A stretch of 64,000 nt of DNA from positions 5,332,001 to 5,396,000 of the forward strand of contig NZ_JADOUF010000001.1 of the NCBI RefSeq assembly GCF_015751905.1, given 5' to 3'. Each line of letters begins with the position of its first letter. Within the stretch, counting starts at the first letter, position 1. The position numbers were made by a program, and so were the translations under genes. Under the pieces are notes generated by a model. It ran no database searches. It was not told where the DNA came from and worked only from the letters and a program-made list of their open reading frames with translations. This document shows positions 22,777 through 30,846 of this stretch, in pieces. The stretch is from Longispora fulva. Its GTDB lineage: Bacteria > Actinomycetota > Actinomycetes > Mycobacteriales > Micromonosporaceae.

Positions 22777-23739
22777 CTACGAGCGGCGCTTGCGGATCTC
22801 CTCGCCGGCCTGCGGGACGACCTTGTGCAGGTCGCCCACGATGCCGAAGTCGGCGAGCTCGAAGATCGGGGCCTCGGTGTCCTTGTTCACGGCCACGATG
22901 GTCTTCGAGGTCTGCATGCCGGCTCGGTGCTGGATCGCGCCGGAGATGCCCAGCGCGATGTACAGCTGCGGGGAGACCGTCTTGCCGGTCTGGCCCACCT
23001 GGAAGGCGTGCGGGTAGAAGCCCGAGTCGGTCGCGGCGCGCGAGGCGCCGACGGCCGCGCCGAGCAGGTCGGCGAAGTCCTCGACGACCTTGAAGTTCTC
23101 CGCGGAGCCCACGCCCCGGCCACCGGAGACGACGATCGACGCCTCGGTGAGCTCCGGGCGGGAACCCTTGGCCTCGATCTTGCGCTCCAGCACCTTGGCG
23201 CCCAGGGCGCTCGCGTCGACCGTCACGTCCACCGGGGTCAGCGTGCCGGCAGCCGGAGCCGCCGAAGGGGTGAGCGAGTTCGGCCGCAGGGTGACCAGCG
23301 GCAGACCCTTCGTCACCTGGGAGTCCACGATCGTCGAACCGGCGAACACCACCTGCTGGGCGGTGCCGTCGGCGGCCAGGCCGACCACGTCGGTGAGGAT
23401 GCCGTTGTCCAGCTTGACCGCGAGGCGGGCGGCGATCTCCTTGCCCTCCTGGGTCGAGCCGATCAGCACGGCGGCCGGGTTGACCTCGCCGACGAGGCGG
23501 GCGAGGACCGTGGCCTTCGGGGCCACCAGGTGGCCGTCGATCTCGGCGCTCTCGGCGACGTAGACCTTCTCCGCGCCGTACTCGGCGAGCTTGGCGGCCA
23601 GCGCCTCGGCCGTGCCGGGCGCGCCGAGCACGACGGCCGACGGGGCGCCCAGGGTGCGGGCGAGCGTCAGCAGCTCGAGGGTGACCTTCTTGACGCCGGT
23701 CGCGGCCGAGCCGTCGACGACGACGAGTACCTCAGTCAT
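22777..23739 (-). CDS. etfA: Electron transfer flavoprotein alpha subunit
   Basis: 320 residues. EtfA binds FAD and, with EtfB, carries electrons from acyl-CoA and other dehydrogenases to ETF-quinone oxidoreductase. The C-terminal FAD domain is clear: [20 protein letters not shown], then [19 protein letters not shown] and [23 protein letters not shown] at 23739 with AAGGA upstream, 19 bp after etfB. The usual etfB-etfA order is kept. Confidence 0.97.
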   Translation of the reverse strand: MTEVLVVVDGSAATGVKKVTLELLTLARTLGAPSAVVLGAPGTAEALAAKLAEYGAEKVYVAESAEIDGHLVAPKATVLARLVGEVNPAAVLIGSTQEGKEIAARLAVKLDNGILTDVVGLAADGTAQQVVFAGSTIVDSQVTKGLPLVTLRPNSLTPSAAPAAGTLTPVDVTVDASALGAKVLERKIEAKGSRPELTEASIVVSGGRGVGSAENFKVVEDFADLLGAAVGASRAATDSGFYPHAFQVGQTGKTVSPQLYIALGISGAIQHRAGMQTSKTIVAVNKDTEAPIFELADFGIVGDLHKVVPQAGEEIRKRRS

Positions 23740-23758
23740 CTTTTTCCTTCTCCCCGGC

Positions 23759-24550
23759 TCAGACGAACTTCTCGGCGGTCAGGTACGTCACCAGGTCGAC
23801 GCCACCGTTGCCGGAGTCCTCGACCTTGGTGCCGCCCGTGCGCGCGGGCCGCTTGGTGCTCGACAGCACCTTGCTCGTCGCGCCGGCCAGACCGACCTCG
23901 TCGGCCCCGATGCCCAGGTCCGCCAGCGACAGGGTGGTCACGGGCTTCTTCTTGGCGGCCATGATGCCCTTGAACGACGGGTACCGCGGCTCGTTGATCG
24001 TGTCCCAGACGCTGACGATGGCCGGGCCGGCGGCCTGGACGACCTCGTACCCCTCGTCGGTCTGGCGCTCGGCGGTCAGGACCACGCCCTTCGCGGCGTC
24101 GACCGTGAGCTTGCGGGCCCCGGTCAGGGCCGGGATCCCGAGCCGCTCGGCGAGCATGTGCGGCATGAGCTGGGTACGACCGTCGGTCGACTCCGCGCCG
24201 CAGATGACCAGGTCGAACTCCAGGGTCTTCAGGGCGGCGGCAAGCACCTTCGACGTGCCGAGCGCGCACGAGCCGTGCAGCGCGTCGTCCACAACGTGCA
24301 CCGCGGCGTCCGGGCCCATGGACAGGGCCTTGCGGATGGCCTCGGTGGCGCTGTCGGGGCCCATCGTCAGGAGGGTCACGTCGGACCCACCGTTCGCCTC
24401 GGCGATCTTCAGCGCCTCTTCGATGGCGTATTCATCCATCTCGTTGATGACGTTGCTCGCCGACGCGCGGTCGACGGTGGCGTCGTCAGCGCGCAAATTG
24501 CGCTCGGAGCCGGAATCCGGCACCTGCTTCACAAGTACGACAATCTTCAT
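23759..24550 (-). CDS. etfB: Electron transfer flavoprotein beta subunit
   Basis: 263 residues. EtfB binds AMP and shapes the FAD pocket of EtfA. The N-terminus MKIVVLVKQVPDS, the middle MDEYAIEEALKIAEANGG and the recognition loop region around LGTSKVLAAAL are typical. First gene of the etfBA operon. A near-palindrome at 24664-24690 lies about 115 bp upstream and may bind a regulator. Confidence 0.97.
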   Translation of the reverse strand: MKIVVLVKQVPDSGSERNLRADDATVDRASASNVINEMDEYAIEEALKIAEANGGSDVTLLTMGPDSATEAIRKALSMGPDAAVHVVDDALHGSCALGTSKVLAAALKTLEFDLVICGAESTDGRTQLMPHMLAERLGIPALTGARKLTVDAAKGVVLTAERQTDEGYEVVQAAGPAIVSVWDTINEPRYPSFKGIMAAKKKPVTTLSLADLGIGADEVGLAGATSKVLSSTKRPARTGGTKVEDSGNGGVDLVTYLTAEKFV

Positions 24551-24663
24551 CGCCGGACACGACCTCCTGCTGAACGAGCGTTAAGCTCCGGTATGACGTG
24601 AGCCTGTCGCGCAGAGCGATTCGGGTCAACCCGCGCCGCTGTGTGCTTGGCCACCGCCCATGT

Positions 24664-24690
24664 TACTAGCCAGTAGCTAGCAGTCTAGTA
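24664..24690. promoter_or_regulatory. Operator-like inverted repeat upstream of etfB
   Basis: TACTAG (24664-24669) and CTAGTA (24685-24690) form 6-bp arms with 15 bp between them; an inner GCTAGC adds partial symmetry. The sequence is AT-richer than its surroundings and lies in the divergent region between etfB and a small plus-strand gene. It may bind a TetR/FadR-like regulator of fatty-acid oxidation (inference). Confidence 0.4.
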
Positions 24691-24814
24691 GATGTCTTGT
24701 GGATCTCACTCTGCCAGGCAGTTCGGCCAGGCATGATGTGGGTGACGCAAACTACACGATAGTGGCGTCACATCCCTCCTCCGCGCACGTCTTGAGCCCA
24801 GGAGGTGTCCAGCG

Positions 24815-24967
24815 ATGACAAAACAGCCGAACGTCGCGCCCGAACCCACCGAGGAGCACCACCCGCAACCGCCCCCCGACGATCATCTGTGCACGTGCGG
24901 CAAGCTCCGCGAGGAGTGCCTGCGCGACCGGCTGCGGGACATGTTCACGATCCCGCCGACGAACTAG
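24815..24967 (+). CDS. Small Cys-motif protein, 50 residues
   Basis: A 50-codon gene with a consensus AGGAGG ribosome site 9 bp before ATG 24815 and strongly GC-biased third positions. The protein has an acidic, Pro/His-rich first half (EEHHPQPPPDDH) and then LCTCGKLREECLRD, a CxC...C pattern with a nearby His that could bind zinc. It ends DMFTIPPTN. I do not recognise the family. Its stop codon overlaps, tail to tail, the stop of the opposing GNAT gene (shared CTAG). Confidence 0.7.
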   Translation: MTKQPNVAPEPTEEHHPQPPPDDHLCTCGKLREECLRDRLRDMFTIPPTN

Positions 24968-25776
24968 ACCGGCCGGCGCAGTTCCACGTCGACGCCGACC
25001 ACCCGGCCGCCGAGCCCCGTGAACAGGGCGTTCGAGCCGGTGTTGGTGGCGTCGACCTCACAGGCGACCTCAGGCACGCCCCGGGCGCGCAGTGCTCGGA
25101 AGGCCGCGCCGACCAGGGCCTTCGCCAGACCCTCCCTCCGATACCCGGGAAGCACGCCGACCATGCCGAGCCGGGGCACCGGGCGCGGCCCGTTCCAGAC
25201 CCGCACGAGGCCGACGAGGTCCCCGTCAGCCACGGCGACCAGGTAGGTCTCCGGGTCGAAGAACGGGGAGTCCCAGGTCTCCTCGCGGAACCACACCGGA
25301 TCCGGTTGCCAGCCCTCCGAGCCCGGCACGTCCTCGCGCAGCGCGCAGTCCAGCGCCATCAGCTCGATACCGACCGCCGCAGCGCTGACCAGGGTGACGC
25401 CGGCCGGCACCGGGGCGTCGAACTCCGACACCGGCACCAGGTAGCGCTGCTCGCGCCGCTCCGCCACGAACCCCAGCCCCTCGAACAGCGGGGCGTCGTC
25501 GGCCGCGGCCGTCACGTACACCTCGCCGGGGACCGTGGCCGCCAACGGGGCGTGGGCGTCGGGGCGGGTCGGGCCGAAGTACAACGTGTGCCGGCCGTCG
25601 GGGCGCAGCCACGGGTTCAGGATCCCGACGACGTCGTCGCCGTCCCAGGCGAGCCAGGTGTCGCGCTCCTCGCTGTGGTACTCCTCGATCTGGGCGCGCA
25701 GCTCCGCGACCGGATCGCCTGTCCACGCGGCGAGCGCGGCGTACTCGCCATCGAACCTCGTCACCCTCAACGTCAT
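24964..25776 (-). CDS. GNAT-family acetyltransferase (two-domain)
   Basis: 270 residues. The N-terminal half looks like a worn GNAT domain. The C-terminal half (~125-265) has the acetyl-CoA loop GVLPGYRREGLAKALVGA and the ending NTGSNALFTGLGGRVVG. Two-domain GNATs of this layout include mycothiol-synthase-like and N-acetyltransferases acting on small amines, but no substrate can be given. Its stop overlaps the small Cys-motif gene. Monocistronic. Confidence 0.85.
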   Translation of the reverse strand: MTLRVTRFDGEYAALAAWTGDPVAELRAQIEEYHSEERDTWLAWDGDDVVGILNPWLRPDGRHTLYFGPTRPDAHAPLAATVPGEVYVTAAADDAPLFEGLGFVAERREQRYLVPVSEFDAPVPAGVTLVSAAAVGIELMALDCALREDVPGSEGWQPDPVWFREETWDSPFFDPETYLVAVADGDLVGLVRVWNGPRPVPRLGMVGVLPGYRREGLAKALVGAAFRALRARGVPEVACEVDATNTGSNALFTGLGGRVVGVDVELRRPV

Positions 25777-25836
25777 GCGCCGGAGGCTAACGGGCCGCGA
25801 CCGGCCCGGCCACCCGTTTAGCCCGAGGGCGGCGCG

Positions 25837-27642
25837 TCAGTAGTGGGTCCGCTCCGGGAGGCCCAGCTCGCGGCGGAGCCCGTTCTCGGTGAGGTCGTCG
25901 GGATGCCCCGGGTACGACTGGTCCGGGGTCTCCGGGTCGCCGTCGTGGTCGACGGGCAACCCGACCGCCTCCCGCTCGTCGTTCGGCGCGCCCGGGTTGT
26001 CCGGCCCGTCGTACTCCCCCGGCGCCGACGTGTGGTGCGAGAAGTCGTAGACGTGCGCCAGCTCGTGGAACAACACCGTGACCGGCCGGCCGCCCTGTCC
26101 GGCGCCGTTGTCGGCCGGGTTGTAGCTGATCCGGTACGCCTGGCCGCCGTTCCACAGTGACCGGTGCCGGGCGTACCCGTTGGGGTCGGTGGTCTCGCGG
26201 ATCGTCAACTCGTCACCCTGGTACGCGAGGCCGCCGAGAACCGGCCAGTCCGCGGCTATCGCCCTCGTGCCGTCGTGCGCTCGGTCCACCGCGTCGAGCA
26301 TCTCCCGGCCACCGGGCGAGCCGGCGAGCATGTCCAGGTCGGCCCGCACCCGGGCCACGAACTCCGGCGAACCCTCCACCCTGATCGTGTCGCCCGGACG
26401 CCCCTTGATCTCGACGGTCACGGTCCGCTCCGCGTCGACCCGGTCACCGGACTGGCGGAACACCACATCGGAGCCCGTGCCACCGGATCCGGAGTCGGCG
26501 CCCCGGCCGCCGTAGAGCGTGTCGTCGTCCGAGCCGCCGCGCAGGGCGTCGTCGCCGTCGCCGCCGGACAGCACATCCCGGCCCGCGCCGCCATCGAGCC
26601 GGTCGTCGCCGGACGCGCCCTCCAGGTAGTCGGCGCCGGACTGGCCGTGCACGTCGTCGGCGCCGGCCATGCCGTAGAGCACGTCGTCGCCCGAGCCGCC
26701 GGTGACCGTGTCGTCGCCGGACCCGGCGTCCACGTAGTCGTCGCCCGAGCCGGCGGAGATCCGGTCGGCGCCGGCCCCGCCGTACACCCGGTCGTCGCCG
26801 GGGCCGCCGAGCAGCCGCGCGCCGTCGTCGCCACCGTGCAGGACGTCGTCGCCGTCGCCGCCGAGCAGGGTCACCCGCAGCCGGGTACCGCGGGGCACGC
26901 TGATGTCGTCCCGGCCCCCGCCGGCGCGGATCACCAGGTCCGTACCCCCGAAGATCTGGTGTTCGACGCCGTCGACCACGAGGAACCGCGCACCGGTCGC
27001 CGGGTCGACCCGCACGGACACCGTGTCGTCGCCGGGGCCGGTGTTCACGATCAGGGTGCCGTCCACCAGGAGGAACACCGGGTCGGCCGGCTCGGCCCCC
27101 AGCGCGAACGGCTCGGCGGAGCCCGCCCACATGTCGTCGATCGCGCGCAGCGGACCCCGCAGCCGCTCCAGCGCGATCAGTTGGCTGGACAGCGTCACGT
27201 CCAGGTCGGTGCGGATGTCGCTGGCGGCCTGGATCTCGGCGATCACCACCTCCGTCTGGGACCGGTCCCCGATCGTCAGGGTGACCAGGTCGTCGGCGAA
27301 CGTCGCGCCGACCCGCGCCGCGAGCCGCGCCCGGCTGTCGTCCAACGCGTGCTGCGCGGTGCCGAGCGCGCAGGCCGCCGCGTCCAGGGCGTCGGCCGCC
27401 GTGCCGAAGTGGCCGCCCACCGCCTCGACGTCCGCCGTGATCCGCCGGCGGTGCGCGTCGTAGGTGTCGGCGGTGGTCCCCGCCCACTCGGCGGCGAACA
27501 CCCGGGCCGTGGCCGCGTGGACGCCCTCGGCCGCGGCGTGCGCGCTGGTGCCGAACGCGCGCAGTACGGCGGCGGCGGACCGCAGCCGGGCCGGGTCCGC
27601 CCCGAGCCGCCAGATGTTGGAGACGGTCTCGACCTCGCTCAC
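25837..27642 (-). CDS. WXG-type, RTX-repeat, HExxH metalloprotease-like exported protein
   Basis: 601 residues in three parts. Residues 1-~170 form a helical ESX/LXG-like N-terminus with a W-x-G at 53-55 (EWAG). Residues ~258-398 form about 14 Gly/Asp-rich nonapeptide-like repeats (GGxGDDxLxG), the calcium-binding RTX parallel beta-roll. Residues ~430-601 hold HELAH at 526-530 with a later NDEREAVG that could give a third metal ligand, resembling the M91 (NleD-like) effector peptidase group. GTG start overlaps the stop of the partner gene by 4 bp. There is no Sec signal, so type VII secretion is likely (inference). A secreted protease or contact-dependent toxin is plausible; no immunity gene is obvious nearby. 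Confidence 0.85.
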   Translation of the reverse strand: MSEVETVSNIWRLGADPARLRSAAAVLRAFGTSAHAAAEGVHAATARVFAAEWAGTTADTYDAHRRRITADVEAVGGHFGTAADALDAAACALGTAQHALDDSRARLAARVGATFADDLVTLTIGDRSQTEVVIAEIQAASDIRTDLDVTLSSQLIALERLRGPLRAIDDMWAGSAEPFALGAEPADPVFLLVDGTLIVNTGPGDDTVSVRVDPATGARFLVVDGVEHQIFGGTDLVIRAGGGRDDISVPRGTRLRVTLLGGDGDDVLHGGDDGARLLGGPGDDRVYGGAGADRISAGSGDDYVDAGSGDDTVTGGSGDDVLYGMAGADDVHGQSGADYLEGASGDDRLDGGAGRDVLSGGDGDDALRGGSDDDTLYGGRGADSGSGGTGSDVVFRQSGDRVDAERTVTVEIKGRPGDTIRVEGSPEFVARVRADLDMLAGSPGGREMLDAVDRAHDGTRAIAADWPVLGGLAYQGDELTIRETTDPNGYARHRSLWNGGQAYRISYNPADNGAGQGGRPVTVLFHELAHVYDFSHHTSAPGEYDGPDNPGAPNDEREAVGLPVDHDGDPETPDQSYPGHPDDLTENGLRRELGLPERTHY

Positions 27643-27962
27643 CGGGGCCCCTGCCGGGTCGCCATCCGCCCTGCGGCGTCCTCGTCCGCCCGCTGGTAGG
27701 CCGCCGCGACCAGCAGCAACCTGTCGTAGTCGGACTCCAGCGCCTGGCAGAGCTGGTCGACCGGCGCTGCGGCCTCCTCGGCCACCACGGCCCAGGATCC
27801 GGCCAGGTCACGGCCACCCCGGCTGTTCCCGAAGGCCCCGACCGGCACGGCCATGGCCGGTTGAGCGGCATGCAGCGCGTCGGCCAGTCCGGTGGCCGCG
27901 GCGTCGAACGCCGAGGCCAGCCGGACGAGCTCCGGCACGTCCGCCCTTACCTCATCCGCCAT
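27639..27962 (-). CDS. EspC/WXG100-like type VII secretion partner
   Basis: 107 residues, all helical and with the heptad pattern of EspC/WXG100-class proteins: VPELVRLASAFDAAATGLADAL, a Gly-rich turn (GAFGNSRGG), then a second helix pair. Near the end AYQRADEDA supplies a YxxxD export signal as used by ESX systems. It overlaps the large RTX protein gene (GTGA), so the two are translated together and probably exported as a pair. The ESX machinery itself is not in the window. Confidence 0.78.
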   Translation of the reverse strand: MADEVRADVPELVRLASAFDAAATGLADALHAAQPAMAVPVGAFGNSRGGRDLAGSWAVVAEEAAAPVDQLCQALESDYDRLLLVAAAYQRADEDAAGRMATRQGPR

Positions 27963-28042
27963 GCCCCCAAGCTAGTGGACATGCGCAACCCTCTATACCT
28001 CAACGGCAGCAGGCCGGCGGCTCCCGGCTCGGCCACGGAAGG

Positions 28043-28822
28043 CTACGGCCGCCAGATGTAGGGCGTCGTCCTCGTCACAGCAGTCAGCCCGAGCCGCTCC
28101 AGGATCGGCCGGGAGTCCTCGGAGGCGTCGACCTGGAGATACTCGTACCCGCGGCCGAGGGCCAACCGGGCCCGGTACGCGACGAGCGCCCGGTAGATCC
28201 CCTTGCGCCGCCACTCCGTCAGGGTGGCCCCGCCCCACAGCGAGGCGAAGCTGCGCGCCCCGAACCGGATCCACGCCGCCGACACGACGACCCCGTCGGC
28301 CTCGGCGACGACGATGGTCAGCCCGGCAGGGTTCGCGGCGATCTCACCGAGCAGGCCCTCGACCAGGTCGCCGCGGTCGACGCCCCAGACCGCCTCCTCC
28401 ATGGTGACGATCCGGGCCAGGTCGGCGGGCGAGGTCACCTCGCGCAGGGTCACGCCGGCCGGCGGGTCGCACTCGACGGCCAGGGGTCCGACCCGGCCGA
28501 CGACCACCGTCTCGGGGTCCTCCGCCTCGAAGCCGGCGGCGAGCAGCCGGTCGGGCAGGTCGGCCGGCAGGTCGTGGGCGTAGGTCTTCCACTCGAACCG
28601 TTCGCCCCGGGCGGCGAAGAAGTCCCGCTGCCGGGCGATGAACGCGTCGAGGTCGGCGCCGTCGAGTCCGCCGAGGTCGCGGTGGTACCCGATGAAGCCG
28701 CCCCCCGGCAGCGCCGACACCCGCCAGATCGGGCCGTCCTTCTCGCAGATCGCCCCGACGGGCAGGTCATCGGGCTCGTGGCCCCGCATCTCGGCGTCGA
28801 ACGCCGTCAACATGTCAGTCAT
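28043..28822 (-). CDS. GNAT-family acetyltransferase
   Basis: About 259 residues. A C-terminal GNAT fold contains VVAEADGVVVSAAWIRFG, WGGATLTEWRRKGIYRALVAYR (acetyl-CoA loop with the less usual RRKGIY) and RLGLTAVTRTTPYIWRP. The N-terminal ~100 residues form a separate domain. Substrate unknown. ATG at 28822 is preferred; a GTG 9 bp upstream is also possible. Monocistronic. Confidence 0.84.
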   Translation of the reverse strand: MTDMLTAFDAEMRGHEPDDLPVGAICEKDGPIWRVSALPGGGFIGYHRDLGGLDGADLDAFIARQRDFFAARGERFEWKTYAHDLPADLPDRLLAAGFEAEDPETVVVGRVGPLAVECDPPAGVTLREVTSPADLARIVTMEEAVWGVDRGDLVEGLLGEIAANPAGLTIVVAEADGVVVSAAWIRFGARSFASLWGGATLTEWRRKGIYRALVAYRARLALGRGYEYLQVDASEDSRPILERLGLTAVTRTTPYIWRP

Positions 28823-28898
28823 CCCCCGCACCCAAGCACGCCCCGCACGGCCCCCGCCACCGGATTAGCGGAACTCCGGGCCAGGCGGCCCCGACCCG

Positions 28899-28927
28899 CC
28901 GCGCGGGAGGCGACACCTCCCGCGCGG
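28899..28927 (-). terminator. Terminator of the ABC importer operon
   Basis: A perfect 12-bp stem CCGCGCGGGAGG / CCTCCCGCGCGG with a 5-base loop, starting 6 bp after the ATPase stop. No U tract. The plus-strand loop region reads GGCGACACCTCCC, 13 bases shared with the core of the dispersed repeat. Confidence 0.75.
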
Positions 28928-28933
28928 ATCCGG

Positions 28934-29953
28934 TCAGGCGGCCAGCATCGGCACGTCGGCCAGCAGCGCCACCCGCACCCTGACCCCGGGCACCAGCCCA
29001 CCGGCCAGCGGGCTGGGCACGTCCGCGACGATCTCCTGGCCGCCGGGCAGCGTCAACGCCAGCCGGGTCAGGGCGCCGTGGAACGTCCGGGCCGCGATCA
29101 GCACCTCACCGGTCTCGTCGGCGACGACGGTCAACGCCTCGGGCCGGACCAGGATCTCCGTGTCGCCGTCGCCGGCGAGGTCCCGGGTCGAGCCGAACAC
29201 CTCGACGGCCGCCGGGGACACCCGGCGCGCGGGCAGCCGGTTGGTGGTGCCCACGAACTCGGCCACGAACGCCGTGGCCGGCCGGTGGTAGAGCTCGTCG
29301 GGGCTGGCGAGCTGCTCGACCTTGCCGGCGCGCAGGACGGCGACCCGGTCGGCGATCGACAGCGCCTCGCTCTGGTCGTGGGTGACGAACAGGGTCGTGG
29401 TGCCCAGCCGCTGCTGGATCCGGCGGATCTCGTCGCGCAGCTGGGTGCGGACCTGCGCGTCGAGGGCGGACAGCGGCTCGTCGAGGAGCAGCACCCGGGG
29501 CTCGATGGCCAGGGCGCGGGCCAGGGCGACCCGCTGCTGCTGCCCGCCGGACAACTGGTGCGGGAACGCCTTCGCCTTGTCGCCGAGGCCGACGAGTTCG
29601 AGCAGCTCGGTGGCCTTCGCGCGCCGGGCGGCCGGGGCCACCTTGCGGACCCGCAGCCCGAAGGCGACGTTCTCCAGCGCGTTGAGGTTGGGGAACAGGC
29701 TGAACGCCTGGAACACCATGCCCATGTCCCGCTTCGCGGCCGGTACCCGGGTGATGTCGGCATCGCCGACCAGCACCGATCCGGAGTCGACGGTCTCGAA
29801 GCCGGCGAGGACGCGCAGGGCCGTGGTCTTGCCGCAGCCGGACGGCCCGAGGAGCGCGACCAGTTCGCCGGGCGCGATGGCCAGGTCAAGCCCGTCGAGC
29901 GCGGCGACGTCCCCGAAGCTGCGGCGCAAACCGCTCATGGTTACGGCGGTCAT
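28934..29953 (-). CDS. ABC importer ATPase (PotA/FbpC-like)
   Basis: 339 residues. The nucleotide-binding domain has Walker A GPSGCGKTT, Q-loop VFQAFSLFPNLNALENV, signature LSGGQQQRVALARAL, Walker B VLLLDEPLSALD and the H-loop VTHDQSEAL. A C-terminal TOBE-like domain (~245-335) follows. This layout is that of the iron(III)/polyamine/phosphonate importer ATPases. It is the last gene of the SBP-permease-permease-ATPase operon and overlaps the upstream permease by ATGA. Confidence 0.94.
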   Translation of the reverse strand: MTAVTMSGLRRSFGDVAALDGLDLAIAPGELVALLGPSGCGKTTALRVLAGFETVDSGSVLVGDADITRVPAAKRDMGMVFQAFSLFPNLNALENVAFGLRVRKVAPAARRAKATELLELVGLGDKAKAFPHQLSGGQQQRVALARALAIEPRVLLLDEPLSALDAQVRTQLRDEIRRIQQRLGTTTLFVTHDQSEALSIADRVAVLRAGKVEQLASPDELYHRPATAFVAEFVGTTNRLPARRVSPAAVEVFGSTRDLAGDGDTEILVRPEALTVVADETGEVLIAARTFHGALTRLALTLPGGQEIVADVPSPLAGGLVPGVRVRVALLADVPMLAA

Positions 29954-30723
29954 GCCTTCTTCTCTTTTCGGTCCAGTGCGGAGACGGACAGCAGCAGCAG
30001 CCAGGTGAACACCAGGCTGGCGAGGCTGACCGCGACGGAGAGCTTGCCGTCCGAGCCGCCGATCTTGACCAGCCAGACCGGGATGGTCTCGAACAGCAGG
30101 ACGCTGGCCACGGTGAACTCGCCGAGCACCAGGGCCAGGGTGAGGAACGCCGCGCCGAGCAGCCCGGACCGCAACTGCGGCAGAACGACCCGACCGAGGA
30201 CGGTCGCCCACGAGGCGCCCAGGCCCCGGGCCGCGTCGACCAGGGTGCGCAGGTCGCCGCCCCGCACGCCCGCGTCAAGGCTGCGGTAGGCGAACGGGAG
30301 GGCCAGGACGGCGTACACGATGACGAGCACCCACGGCAGTTCCGGGTCCTGGATGGACACCAGGAAGTCGCCGACCGGGGTGCCGGCCAGTTCCTCCGGG
30401 CCCATGCCCAGCAGGCTGCGGACGCCCACCACGAGCGCGATCGGCGGCACGGCCAGCGGGAGGAGGGACAGGTTCTCCACCAGTGGGCGCAGCCTCGGCA
30501 GCTTGAGGTGCACGACGAGCAGGGCCGGGATGACGACGATCAGGACGACGAGGACCGTGAGCACGGCCAGGGTCATCGAGCGGCGGAGCGCGTCGGTGAA
30601 CCCGTCGGCGGAGACGATCTCGCCGTAGACGTTCGTGCCGTCCTGGACGGTGAACGCGAAGGAGGCCACGAGGGGGACGATGAAGTACAGCCCGACGAGG
30701 AGGAGAGCGAACCGGCGGATCAC
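29950..30723 (-). CDS. ABC importer permease 2 (PotC/FbpB half type)
   Basis: 257 residues from the GTG at 30723. About six transmembrane segments; the EAA loop region reads YRSLDAGVRGGDLRTLVDAARGLGAS...VVLPQLRSG. Start choice: GTG 30723 has AGGTGG 5 bp upstream; a GTG 9 bp earlier (30732) does not. This start sits in the stop codon of a duplicated fragment of the upstream permease 3' end (see the repeat at 30720-30846), which suggests the ancestral genes overlapped by GTGA. Works with permease 1, the lipoprotein binding protein and the ATPase. Confidence 0.92.
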   Translation of the reverse strand: MIRRFALLLVGLYFIVPLVASFAFTVQDGTNVYGEIVSADGFTDALRRSMTLAVLTVLVVLIVVIPALLVVHLKLPRLRPLVENLSLLPLAVPPIALVVGVRSLLGMGPEELAGTPVGDFLVSIQDPELPWVLVIVYAVLALPFAYRSLDAGVRGGDLRTLVDAARGLGASWATVLGRVVLPQLRSGLLGAAFLTLALVLGEFTVASVLLFETIPVWLVKIGGSDGKLSVAVSLASLVFTWLLLLSVSALDRKEKKA

Positions 30724-30846
30724 CGCAGCCACCTCGACGTCCGGTCGGTGCAGGAACTGGGACTCAGGCCGATCATCATGCCGTTCACCGCAGCCACCTC
30801 GACGTCCGACGCTGCAGGAGCCAGTACCCGATCATCATCACGCCGA
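30720..30846. repeat. Diverged tandem duplication of the permease 1 3' end
   Basis: The ~62 bp that encode the last residues of permease 1 (30785-30846) recur just downstream at 30720-30783, offset by 65 bp. Both copies share an identical 24-bp stretch covering the RTSRWLR-stop codons and, further in, GATCATCAT. Translated on the minus strand the outer copy still reads MMIGLSPSSCTDRTSRWLR then stop. It is a decayed coding fragment, not a gene. Confidence 0.85.

Noticed and set aside
26517-26860. CRISPR-like regular repeats
   Set aside because: The regularity comes from GGxGDDxL codons of the RTX repeats in a continuous reading frame; there are no identical repeats with unique spacers.
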